Below, one piece after another: positions 38,647 through 48,425 of a DNA stretch of 64,000 nt; position 1 is the stretch's first letter, and every line of letters starts with the position of its first letter. The position numbers and the translations under genes are program-made. Source of the DNA: Homarus americanus. Lineage: Eukaryota; Arthropoda; Malacostraca; Decapoda; Nephropidae. Location of the stretch: contig NW_024748870.1 of assembly GCF_018991925.1 (NCBI RefSeq), positions 3,062,705 through 3,126,704 on the forward strand, read 5' to 3'. A model generated the notes under the pieces. The model was not told where the DNA came from. It did not search any database and worked only from the letters and a program-made list of their open reading frames with translations.

Positions 38647-39204
38647 TAACTCTCGACAGGAGCTGCCATGCACAGGCCAACCGGCCTATTGCAGACTCCT
38701 TATTTTCTTATGTTCTTATGTAAAACAAAATACAGTAGTTCTGGCACTTATACTTTACACGTAAAACAAAATAGTTCTGGCACTTATACTTTACACGTAA
38801 AACAAAATTGTTCTGGCACTTATATTTATCACAACTGAGCACAAACTTCCTCACTCTCTGTCTCTCTGCTGTTTGAGTTGATAACATACTGTACCTGAGG
38901 AGTTGGAGAGTGTTCACAGTATACTTCACACCGGCCTCTACCTCCTCTCGGTGCATGGGTGGAGGTCACGTCTTCACCTCACCTCACCTCAACCCCGCCT
39001 CCGTCACTCTTGTTCCGGTTCTAGCTTTATACTGAAGGGGACAAGAGACCAAGGGTGATGACGATACTCTCTTTCTCTCTCTCTCTCTCTGTACCTCAGT
39101 CAAGGTTGAGAGTGAAAGTGTCAGGCAGGTTCTAGTCTGTACTACTTCTGGTTGAGAAAGGTTGCCACATGCAAGCATGTTTACCTCCTCTCCTCCCTCC
39201 TCCT

Positions 39205-39912
39205 CAATTCACTTTTTCAATTTCAATTGTTTATTCCTTGATAGAGGAAGCGGGATCCTAGTGCTATCACTAGTTACCCCTGTACAATAACACCAGAAGC
39301 ATCTGGCAAGTGTCACAAGTAAATACAGTATGAATATTATAAAGGGGCTTACTAAAGCTTAAGGAAGGAAAGATATTCCTTTAACACATAATCAATGTTA
39401 TTTACATAGTATCTGGCCAGTATGGGGAGGATCATCGTGTCTCCGTCAGGGGGTCGTGGAGTGGTGGTCCAGCAGGCGTCACGGAAGCGTTGTGTGTGGG
39501 GACATCTTAGGAGGTAGTGGATAAGGGTGCGGCTGTCGGGTCTTCTGCATAATGCACAAGAGCGTTGCTCAGGGGATGAGGGGATACCAATCTCCCAAGC
39601 AAAGTCATACCCAATGATGATACGGGCAGCAATCACGTCCACTTTCCGCGACCCTTTCCCATAGACGTACGAGGGGTCAGGAAGTTTACGGAGGACATCG
39701 TACCAGGTGGGCGGGGAGTCCAGGGGGATGGCCCTCCTCCTCTTCTTCCTCCTGTTCTTTCTTCCTTGGCTTTCTCCGTCTCTTGCTCCTCCTTCTTCCT
39801 TGGCTTCCTCCTCCTCCTCCTCCTTGGTTTCTTCTTCGTCCTCTTTATTAGGCCTCCTGCTTATCTTCCTTATCTCCATCTTCCTCCTTGGCTTCCTCCT
39901 CGCCGTCTTCAT
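39205..39912 (-). pseudogene. 3' end of another non-LTR retrotransposon
   Basis: A minus-strand open frame (39912-39352) ends with a Cys-His motif CALCRRPDSRTLIHYLLRC, followed by HTQRFRDAC. This resembles the C-terminal zinc-finger-like region of I/R1/Jockey-type reverse transcriptases. It is followed by a 3' tail whose last bases are AATTGAAATTGAAAAAG near 39215. The upstream part (about 39740-39912) is Lys/Glu-rich low complexity from a CTTCCTCCTC-type repeat. No polymerase motif is visible, so this is a 5'-truncated copy. The exact clade is uncertain. Confidence 0.5.
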
Positions 39913-40124
39913 TCCTCTTTCTCCTCGTCTTCGTCCTCCTTAGCTTCCTCCTTCTTCTTATCTGCCCTATCTTCCACCTCTTCCACCTCGTCAGGAAATC
40001 AAGCTCCCGACAACTGGTTTCTACGACCCGAACATCACAGCCTCGACCTGTCTAACACTTTTACCATCATGAATAGCGGTTCCTCTCCTAGGTAGTAGTT
40101 AGCAGCCATTGAGAGAGATATACG

Positions 40125-40655
40125 CACGCCAGAGAACCATTCCTCAACACGCCAGAGAACCATTCCTCAACACTCCAGAGAACCATTCCCCAACACTCCA
40201 GAGAACCATTCCCCAACACTCCAGAGAACCATTCCTCAACACTCCAGAGAACCATTCCTCAACACGCCAGAGAACCATTCCTCAACACGCCAGAGAACCA
40301 TTCCTCAACACTCCAGAGAACCATTCCCCAACACTCCAGAGAACCATTCCCCAACACTCCAGAGAACCATTCCTCAACACGCCAGAGAACCATTCCCCAA
40401 CACGCCAGAAAACCATTCCTCAACACGCCAGAGAACCATTCCCCAACACGCCAGAAAGCATTCCTCAACACGCCAGAGAACCATTCCTCAACACTCCAGA
40501 GAACCATTCCTCAACACGCCAGAGAACCATTCCCCAACACGCCAGAGAACCATTCCTCAACACGCCAGAGAACCATTCCTCAACACGCTAGAGAACCATT
40601 CCTCAATACGCCAGAGAACCATTCCTCAACACGCCAGAGAACCATTCCCTAAAGA
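40125..40655. repeat. 23-bp minisatellite, about 22 copies
   Basis: The unit is CCATTCCTCAACACGCCAGA plus GAA, with C/T variants (TCCCC versus TCCTC; ACGCC versus ACTCC). Because 23 is not a multiple of three, the open frame across it cycles through three readings, typical of chance ORFs in minisatellites. Confidence 0.95.
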
Positions 40656-41265
40656 TAATAATCATTCCACCTTGAGTTTTTTCAGTTTATCTTTTATCTG
40701 TTATACGGAAACGATCTTAGTGTGACAATGTTTATTTTGTTACTTGGATCCAATTGTGGGTCAGGGTCTTATTAGTCATGAGAGTCAAGGAATTTATTTT
40801 ATACATCGTGTACGAATTTTTTGAATCATGGTCGTGAATACTGAAGCTTAGTCGTTTTTTTTAGTTTTGTTGTGTAAGCCTTCATATGACGGACTTCTAG
40901 CTCAATATAATCAGTTAGGTGGAGGGTTTCATATATAACGGACCCTCATATAACGGAATTACATCTCTATATAATTGTTACAATTCGTATAAGTTTAGTT
41001 AATCTTTTGGCGAAATAAACTGATGATCCAAATTCTTCAAGTGATCCTTTTATTTATTAAATTTATCATAATAATTAAATTCCCGCATATTGGTAATTAA
41101 GACAATCCTAACTACTCTTGGTAGGTTTGATCAGAGGACAATAGGTGGATGTTGGCCTGGCGCTGGAACCATAATGATAGTGTTTTTTTTTTGTTTTTTT
41201 TAATTCTTGATCAGACAAAAAAAAGTATAATTAATGGAGCCAAAATAGAGCAAAATACTTCGAAA
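40656..41265. other. No gene; worn pogo-like MITE remnant
   Basis: CATATGACGGACTTCTAG and CATATAACGGA strings at about 40880-40965 resemble the interior of the MITE at 7294-7597, without clear ends. The rest is AT-rich and unremarkable. Confidence 0.4.
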
Positions 41266-41269
41266 TATT

Positions 41270-42306
41270 TCTACAGCAACACACCTCAACACACAACACA
41301 TTTCTACAGCAGCACACCTCAACACAACACATTTCTACAGCAACACACCTCAACATATAACACATTTCTACAGCAACACACCTCAACACAACACATTTCT
41401 ACAGCAGCACACCTCAACACACAACATTTCTACAGCAACACACCTCAACACACAACACATTTCTACAGCAACACACCTCAACACACAACACATTTCTACA
41501 GCAACACACCTCAACACACAACACATTTCTACAACACACCTCAACATATAACACGTTTCTACACAACACACCTCAACACAACACATTTCTACAGCAACAC
41601 ACCTCAACAACAGCAACACACCTCAACACAACACATTTCTACAGCAACACACCTCAACACAACACATTTCTACAGCAACACACCTCAACACACAACACAT
41701 TTCTGCAACACACACACAAACATTCTACAGCAACACACCTCAACACAACACATTTCTACAGCAACACACCTCAACACAACATTTCTACAGCAACACACCC
41801 CAACACAACACATTTCTGCACAGCAACACACCAGCAACACACCTCAACATATAACACATTTCTACAGCAACACACCTCAACACACAACACATTTCTACAA
41901 CAACACACCTAACACATTTCTACAGCAACACACTACTCAACATATAACACATTTCTACGCAACACACCTCAACACACAACACATTTCTACAGCAGCACAC
42001 CTCAACACACAACACATTTCTATAGCAACACACCTCAACACACAACACATTTCTACAGCAACACACCTCAACACACAACACATTTCTACAACAACACACC
42101 TCAACATATAACACATTTCTACAGCAACACACCTCAACACACAACACATTTCTACAGCAACACACCTCAACATATCACACATTTCTACAGCAACACACCT
42201 CAACACACAACACATTTCTACAGCAACACACCTCAACACACAACACATTTCTACAGCAGCACACCTCAACACACAACACATTTCTACAGCAACACACCTC
42301 AACACG
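41270..42306. repeat. 33-bp minisatellite, about 31 copies
   Basis: The unit is ACACATTTCTACAGCAACAC followed by ACCTCAACACACA. Period is 33 bp in the regular part (TTCTA at 42018, 42051, 42084), with shorter variants on the left. Open frames on both strands through this array are artefacts of a period divisible by three. Confidence 0.95.
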
Positions 42307-42589
42307 TGAAAAACTCCGCCTTGTGTTGCCATCACATAATATCTGACTATATCTTTATATGAGAGAATAGTTTCTTATATCAAATTCTATAATACAGTGA
42401 ATTAAGTTGTTGCAGGGAGAATATCATTGTTGTTATCTAAGACACAGACGTTAATTAAGATATCCAGTTACTTTATGCCGATAGCTCGTGTTTCCTGGTT
42501 TAACCAAGCGACCTGGTGAATGCTATGATTGACTGTAGTCTTCTTTTTTCAATTTTTGTTTCGTCTTCAGTTCAAACATTAGTAGAAAA

Positions 42590-42880
42590 TTTATGTCGTG
42601 TTTATTTTTGTACATTAGTTTCCTGGCTATAAGTCGTGTTTATTTTTGTACTTTAGTTTCCTGGCTATAAGTCGTGTTTATTTTTGTACATTAGTTTACT
42701 GGCTATAAGTCGTGTTTATTTTTGTACATTAGTTTACTGGCTATAAGTCGTGTTTATTTTTGTACATTAGTTTACTGGCAAAAGTCGTGTTTATTTTTGT
42801 ACATTAGTTTACTGGTTATAAGTCGTGTTTATTTTTGTACATTAGTGTACTGGTTATAAGTAGTTTTTATTTACGTATAT
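42590..42880. repeat. 38-bp minisatellite, seven copies
   Basis: The unit is GTCGTGTTTATTTTTGTACA followed by TTAGTTTACTGGCTATAA. The copies decay toward the right edge. Confidence 0.95.
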
Positions 42881-43455
42881 TAGTTTGTGATCATTGTGAC
42901 TTAATTTGTTTAATGACGCCCCAATGGACCCCAATTTCATCATTGTTACTGAGGTAGGATATACTGGTAATATACACCTTTGAGTTAGCATCTTTACTCT
43001 AAGTTCCCTTTACATATCATTTGGCTGCAACGCATGTGGTGGGTGTGATCCTGGTGACCTAGTACCTACCTCATCTCGGCGGCCTTAACACAATCAAGAG
43101 TCCGGACGTGGCAGTATCGGGGTGACCACCAGAGCCACAGTACCACGAGCAGGTTAACTATTATAGGTCTACAGGTGATGGAAGTATTAACTGGTGTCAC
43201 ATATAGGAAAGTTGGACACCGGGATCTTGTTGTAAATGCTCACAGGAGGAAGGCGTGGTTAAGACTGACTGGCCAAAGGTTTCGCTTGCCTTTTATACCT
43301 CCAGACTTACTCGCATTATTTTACTCGCTCCTCCCTCGTACACGCCCACGAAGCGCACTCATTCTTGGTCTCCAACTGAGCGGCACATTTACTTGCCCTC
43401 CTCCTTCCCTGGTTCCCGCCACACCCTAACCTCTCTCCCTACTCTGACACCCCAC
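42881..43455. other. No gene recognised
   Basis: Unique sequence between two minisatellites. Overlapping open frames (43175-43429 and others) lack motifs. Confidence 0.5.
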
Positions 43456-43609
43456 TCCACCACCACTTGGCCCACACCCCACCACCAGGCCCACACCCTA
43501 CCACCAGGCCCACACCCTACCACCAGGCCCACACCCCACCACCAGGCCCACACCCTACCATCAGGCCCACACCCTACCATCAGGCTGCCCCGAGTACACG
43601 CACGAACGA

Positions 43610-43660
<51 letters not shown>
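43456..43660. repeat. 19-bp minisatellite and (CA)n tract left of the gypsy nest
   Basis: Units CCCACACCCTACCACCAGG and variants at 43466-43586 are followed by (CA)n at about 43614-43658. The same minisatellite occurs on the far side of the nest at 56560-56845. Confidence 0.9.
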
Positions 43661-43661
<1 letters not shown>

Positions 43662-43747
43662 GCTCGCAGATATCTTCCATTTAAAGACGATTGCTCTTCT
43701 GCTCACTTATTAATTACAGTAATTGTGAGAGAAATAAACCAGGCCAT

Positions 43748-44165
43748 ATGGAAGATCAGGAATTTATTGGGTTTTCTTCAGATACCCAACAAGCCCTACT
43801 TCAGACGGATGTCGGTGCAGTAAGTGGACTCCAAGTGGATCGGGAAGTGGATCAAGCGGCCCCACCCACCTTTAGCCCTCACTACACACGTCCGCAATCT
43901 GCCACAGGTGTCGACTTCCTTCATTTAATTCAGTTTTTGGAAGAAAACCGACGACAAGACGACATCAGGAGGCGACAAGAAGACGATGAACGAAGGCGTG
44001 AAGAGAATCACAGACGTCAACAAGAAAATGCCAGGTTCAGTGCTATTATCGAGTTGTTGGCACCTGTTAACCTTCAAGCAGCTACTACACCTGCCTCTTC
44101 GTCCACAGGTGCACCTGTAGGGCCCTCTTCAACTTCTTTTCCCCTCCACAGAAAGCACTCGCTCA
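43748..44165 (+). pseudogene. Gag N-terminal part, copy A
   Basis: The frame opens MEDQEFIGFSSD and continues through LHLIQFLEENRRQ into a charged coiled-coil-like stretch (RRQEDDERRREENHRRQQEN) and a Ser/Thr/Pro-rich linker. A frameshift at about 44110-44165 separates it from the capsid-like part. Copy B has the equivalent LIHFLQVSQEKEAQ and a charged coil. Confidence 0.7.
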
Positions 44166-47100
44166 GAGTCCACCGCCACTCCAAGCTGATGCCTCGTTCC
44201 AGGTATTCCGTGAATGGCGTCGGTGGTGGGACGATTATTCGATGATGGTCGATTTATCAAGGTTGCCTAGGGAGAAACAGCTGATCCAGATGAGGATGTG
44301 TCTCACCCTAGAGACGCAACGTATCCTGGAGCACACCCTGCAAAATCCCCACGGCACAGACAAGACTGTGAAGGACGTCTTGGATGCTTTACAGACGCAT
44401 ATCAAGGGCCTCCGCAACGAAGCTCTCCGTAGGAGAGAACTTCTCAGTTGTAAGCAGCTGGAGGGTGAGTCGTTTGCCGATTTTTACGTACGACTCCGAC
44501 GCATCACTGAGGAGGTTGACGTTTGTCCTGGGAACTCGTCGACTTGTGAGGAAACACAGCTGAAGATGATTATCCTCATGGGCGTGCGGGACGAAGAGCT
44601 AATTCAGAAGCTTATCTCCCTCGACACTGCCTCTTCTCTACAGGATGTTGTCACCACCTGCCGCTCTTACGAAGCCACCAGAAGTGCGACTTCTGCCATT
44701 CGTGCTCCATCTAACCAGCTGTGTGCCATCTCCGCATATAAGAAGAACAAAGGACGTGACCGGACTTCAGCTTCACATCCGACTTCAGCTTCACATCCGA
44801 CTTCAGCTTCACACCGACTTCAGCCTCACATCCGACTTCAGCCGACTTCAGCATCCGACTTCAGTCCGACTTCAGCTTCACATCCGGACTTCAGCCTCAC
44901 ATCGACTTCAGACTTCAGCTTCATCCGACTTCAGCTTCATCCGACTTCAGACTTCAGCTTCATCCGACTTCAGCTTCACATCCGACTTCAGCTTCATCCG
45001 ATCCGACTTCAGCTTCACATCCGACTTCAGCCTCATCCGACTTCAGCTTCATCGACGTCAGCCTCATCCGACTTTCATCCGACTTCAGCTTCACATCCGA
45101 CTTCAGCTTCACATCCGACTTCAGCCTCACATCCGACTTCAGCTTCACATCCGACTTCAGCTTCACATCCGACTTCAGCTTCACATCCGACTTCAGCTTC
45201 ACATCCGACTTCAGCTTCACATCCGACTTCAGCTTCACATCTGACTTCAGCTTCACATCCGACTTCAGCTTCACATCCGACTTCAGCTTCGCATCACTCT
45301 TCAGCATCACTTCAGACTTCGACGCCAGGTCATTCCTGCCAGTATTGTGCTCGTCGGCATGGTTCTGAATGCCCTGCCGCTGACAGCACCTGCAATAACT
45401 GTGGCCGTCGTGGTCATTGGGCTAGGACACTGAAGTGCCCTGCCAACAACGCTCAGTGCCGCTCCTGTAGCCGCATTGGACACTATGACAAATGCTGTCA
45501 GTCAAAGAAGAAGAATAATACTACTTGCAAGTCTCAGGCGGCGAAGAACAAGCGCTGTCGTCGCGTGGGATCCTCTTCTTCCCCTGTCAGCAAGACACCT
45601 CAGCCCATCTGTGTTCACCTGTCATACGGCGACGTTACATCCCGTATCCAGATGCTTCCTGACACAGGTGCGGACGTCACAGTCATCGGCACAAGACACC
45701 TCGACATTCTGCGGATTCCTAGGAGCAGCTTGCAACCACCGTCAACTTCTATAACGCTCACCGCAGACGGTTTTACAATGGCACCTGCTCTGGGTACATT
45801 TCAGCCTATCCTCACCCTAGGTAAGCAGTCATGTTCTGCCAGGATTCAGGTCCACAAAGGTGTTCAGATGCCACTACTGTCTTATGGCCACTGTCAAGAG
45901 TTGGCCATAATATCTTCAGACTTCCCTAAGCCAATTCTGGAAATAAAACATGTCAACAGGTGCAAGGAGCTGCCCCTCCCACCCAATACGTCACCTGCAG
46001 CCAGGGAGTTCTTCCTACTGCAATTCAAGGACATGCTGGTTTCAAAGGAGGACCTCAAGACGGCTCCACTCAAGCCAATGGCTGGCTCCCACATGAGAAT
46101 TCACCTGAAGGATGACGCAGTACCTTTCGCCATCCACACACCGAGACAGATACCCTTCGCTTTCCAGAGCCAAGTTAAGAAGGAACTCGACTTTATGGTA
46201 GCCCAGGGGATCATTAAGCCTGCTGGTGACGACCCCTCGGATTGGTGTCACCCCATGGTAACAGTCGCCAAGAACATTACTGGAGTTCGTATCACCGTCG
46301 ACCTCACCAAGCTGAATAGCCAAGTTTCCCGCCCGACCCACCCTTCACCGACATCCTTCGCCGCTATACGCAGTGTGGACCCGAAGGCAAGATACTTTAC
46401 TACAGCAGATGCCTTATGTGGGTACTGGCAGATGGAACTTGCGGAAGAAGATCAGCACCTCACGACGTTCATCACACCGTACGGCCGATTTCAGCACTGC
46501 AGAGGACCTATGGGTTTCGCGGCTACTGGCGATGCTTTCTGTCTCCGTGGTGACATGGCCCTTCAGGGTGTGGCGAACTGTGTCAAGGTCATCGACGACG
46601 TGCTCTTATATGACGAGGATTACTCCACGCATCTTGAGCGTATTCACCAGATGCTCACCAGGTGCCGCAAGTACAGGATCACCCTCAACAAGGATAAGTT
46701 TGTGGTCACCGCACCTAGTGTGAACTTCTGTGGGTACACCCTCTCAGGCAAGGGCATCTCGGCTGATCCTGGAAAGGTCAGCGCGATCCGGGACTTCCCA
46801 ACTCCTGCCAACCTGACCGACCTCCGCTCGTTCATGGGCCTGGTAAACCAGTTGGCTGAGTTCACCTCCGGCATCGCCGCTGCACCACAGCCTCTACGCC
46901 CCCTGATGAGCCCCAAGAGAACATTCACCTGGACAGCTGACCATGATGAAGCATTCCGTCGCGTCAAGACAGCTCTCCTTAGCCCACCTGTTCTCGCTTC
47001 CTTCGACCCGGCCCTGCCAGTTGTCCTCCAGACTGATGCCTCTCGCCTCTACGGGATTGGATACGCTCTGCTACAGGACCACGGCAATGGACGCCTTCGT

Positions 47101-47736
47101 CTGGTTCAGTGTGGCTCTCGGTTTCTCACTGACGCCGAGACTCGCTACGCCACCATCGAACTGGAGCTATTAGCCGCCGTCTGGGCTATGTCCAAATGTA
47201 GGTTGTATCTGATCGGCCTACAACACTTCAACCTCATGACGGATCATTGGCCACTCATCCCGATCCTGAACCACTACTCCTTGGATGCAGTCGAGAATCC
47301 CCGCCTCCAACGCCTTAAGGAGAAGATCTCGCCCTACCTCTTTACAGCTGTGTGGCGTGCTGGCAAGCTGCTCTGCATCCCTGATGCTTTGTCACGAGCC
47401 CCAGTCAGCCACCCCACACCAGAGGACGAGATCGCATGTGCTGATGCTGCTGCACACCTCAGGACCGTAGTGACCGTGAACGCCGTCATCTCAGAAGAGT
47501 CTCCACCGCAGGACGCCGACAGGACTCTTCAGGAACTCCGAGCCGCGGCAAGAGCGGACCCTTTGTACATCCGTCTACTGAACTGCGTGACCTCGGGATT
47601 TCCCTCCAACCGGTACGACTTACACAGCTCTTTACTCCCATACTGGAAGATGCGGGACGACCTCTATGCTGATGGCGACCTCGTCTTGTATGGAGCAAGA
47701 GTTGTGTTCCTGCCGCCCTCCGCCGCCGCACCCTAG
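44161..47736 (+). pseudogene. Gag-pol, copy A: capsid-like, zinc knuckles, protease, RT, RNase H
   Basis: Domains in order: a capsid-like region (PLQADASFQVFREWRRW to about 44740); a Ser/His/Pro repeat (44760-45294); Cys-His knuckles CNNCGRRGHW and CRSCSRIGHYDKCC (45395-45495); protease MLPDTGADVTVIG (active-site Asp near 45661); RT with TTADALCGYWQM (first catalytic Asp, about 46409) and VIDDVLLYDED (catalytic Asp pair, about 46594); RNase H VLQTDASRLYG and ETRYATIELELLA. It ends by frameshift at 47736, before the integrase. Gag and pol share one frame here, so no recoding signal is needed for this part. Confidence 0.88.
44760..45294 (+). repeat. 18-bp in-frame repeat inside gag (Thr-Ser-Ala-Ser-His-Pro)
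   Basis: The unit GACTTCAGCTTCACATCC is repeated about 29 times. It is irregular on the left and almost perfect from about 45070 to 45290. The period is divisible by three, so the frame encodes (TSASHP)n between the capsid-like region and the zinc knuckles. Copy B has only a short Ser/Pro/Gln linker at this place. Confidence 0.93.
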
Positions 47737-48010
47737 CCCACCTGCACGACAGCCACAGGGGTGTGGAAGCTACGAAGCGCCGGGCGAGACAAGCTGTTTT
47801 TTGGCCAGGCATCGACTCCGACATCGCAAGTTCCGTTCAAGTCTGCGAGCCATGCCAGGTGCTGCAGCCTAGTCAGCAGCAGGAACCCCTCATGAACAAC
47901 GACAACCCTACGAGGCCCTTTGAGTCCGTCTCTGTGGATTTCTTCGTTGTGGCGGGAAAGTCCTTTCTCGTCATCGCCGACCGGCTCTCAGGGTGGCCTG
48001 TTGTCGTTCC
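47737..48010 (+). pseudogene. Integrase N-terminal part, copy A, cut by copy B
   Basis: In a shifted frame: LHDSHRGVEATKRRARQAVF, then CEPCQ, the HHCC zinc-binding region, followed by SVDFFVVAGKSFLVIADRLS with the first catalytic Asp. The sequence stops at GTTCC (48006-48010), where copy B begins. The rest of the integrase is at 53985. Confidence 0.85.
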
Positions 48011-48425
48011 TGTGGTGTGATGAAATCCTAGACAAGGTTCTTCAAACTCCAGAGCACGAGCAGTAGATATATTCAATAAGTGGTACAAGACTCGGCGGGA
48101 TAGCCGACCGATACAGAAGCGAGCACAAGGGACCCCGGACCGTAGGTAGGCCGAGACCGATCTGAGGGAAGTTAGCTGGCTAGGCAAGGGGAGTTGCTAG
48201 ACATTACTAGGACAATAAATGAGGTCTTCTAATTACTCGACTAGCGCGGTACAGACATAGTATATCGGGACATAGTAAGTGAACATAGGCATTAGACATA
48301 AGCATAGACATCAGACATGCTATAATAATATGTAGTAATATGTAGTGAATAAATGGTACAATGAATGGTAACAGAGTCTTGGCGTCAGGCGTGTTCACAT
48401 ATCTTGGTATTTACATATCTATACA
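48011..48425 (-). repeat. 3' LTR of copy B
   Basis: 415 bp. On the plus strand it begins TGTGGTGTGATGAAATCC and ends ATATCTATACA; on the element strand it runs TGTATAGATATG to CACACCACA (TG...CA). It matches 53566-53984 except for a few sites, for example ACTCGG versus ACTTGG and a small difference near TAGTAATATGTAGTG. The stop codon of the integrase frame (48421-48419) lies inside this LTR. Confidence 0.93.

Larger units (their letters stand above)
35775..38719 (+). mobile_element. CR1-like non-LTR retrotransposon (LINE), frameshifted
   Basis: A 2.9-kb element encodes an APE-type endonuclease and reverse transcriptase. The 3' end carries short TTCTTATG repeats (about 38701-38719), as in CR1-clade elements that end in microsatellites rather than poly(A). 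The flanks share GTAA (35771-35774 and 38720-38723). No ORF1 is present, so the copy is 5' truncated or of an ORF2-only type. Several frameshifts make it inactive. Confidence 0.85.
35747..38830. repeat. 36-bp tandem repeat that hosts a LINE insertion
   Basis: The unit begins AGTTCTGGCACTTATACTTT and continues ACACGTAAAACAAAAT. One copy ends at 35774 and copies at 38737, 38773 and 38809 are spaced exactly 36 bp. The LINE at 35775-38719 lies between them. Confidence 0.8.

Noticed and set aside
40109..40591. 160-codon frame with repeated Asn-Thr-Pro-Glu-Asn-His motif
   Set aside because: The 23-bp period cycles through all frames; both strands are open. No conserved domain.
41149..42335. Frames with His/Thr/Asn-rich (plus) and Cys/Val-rich (minus) repeats
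   Set aside because: Artefacts of a 33-bp minisatellite, open on both strands.
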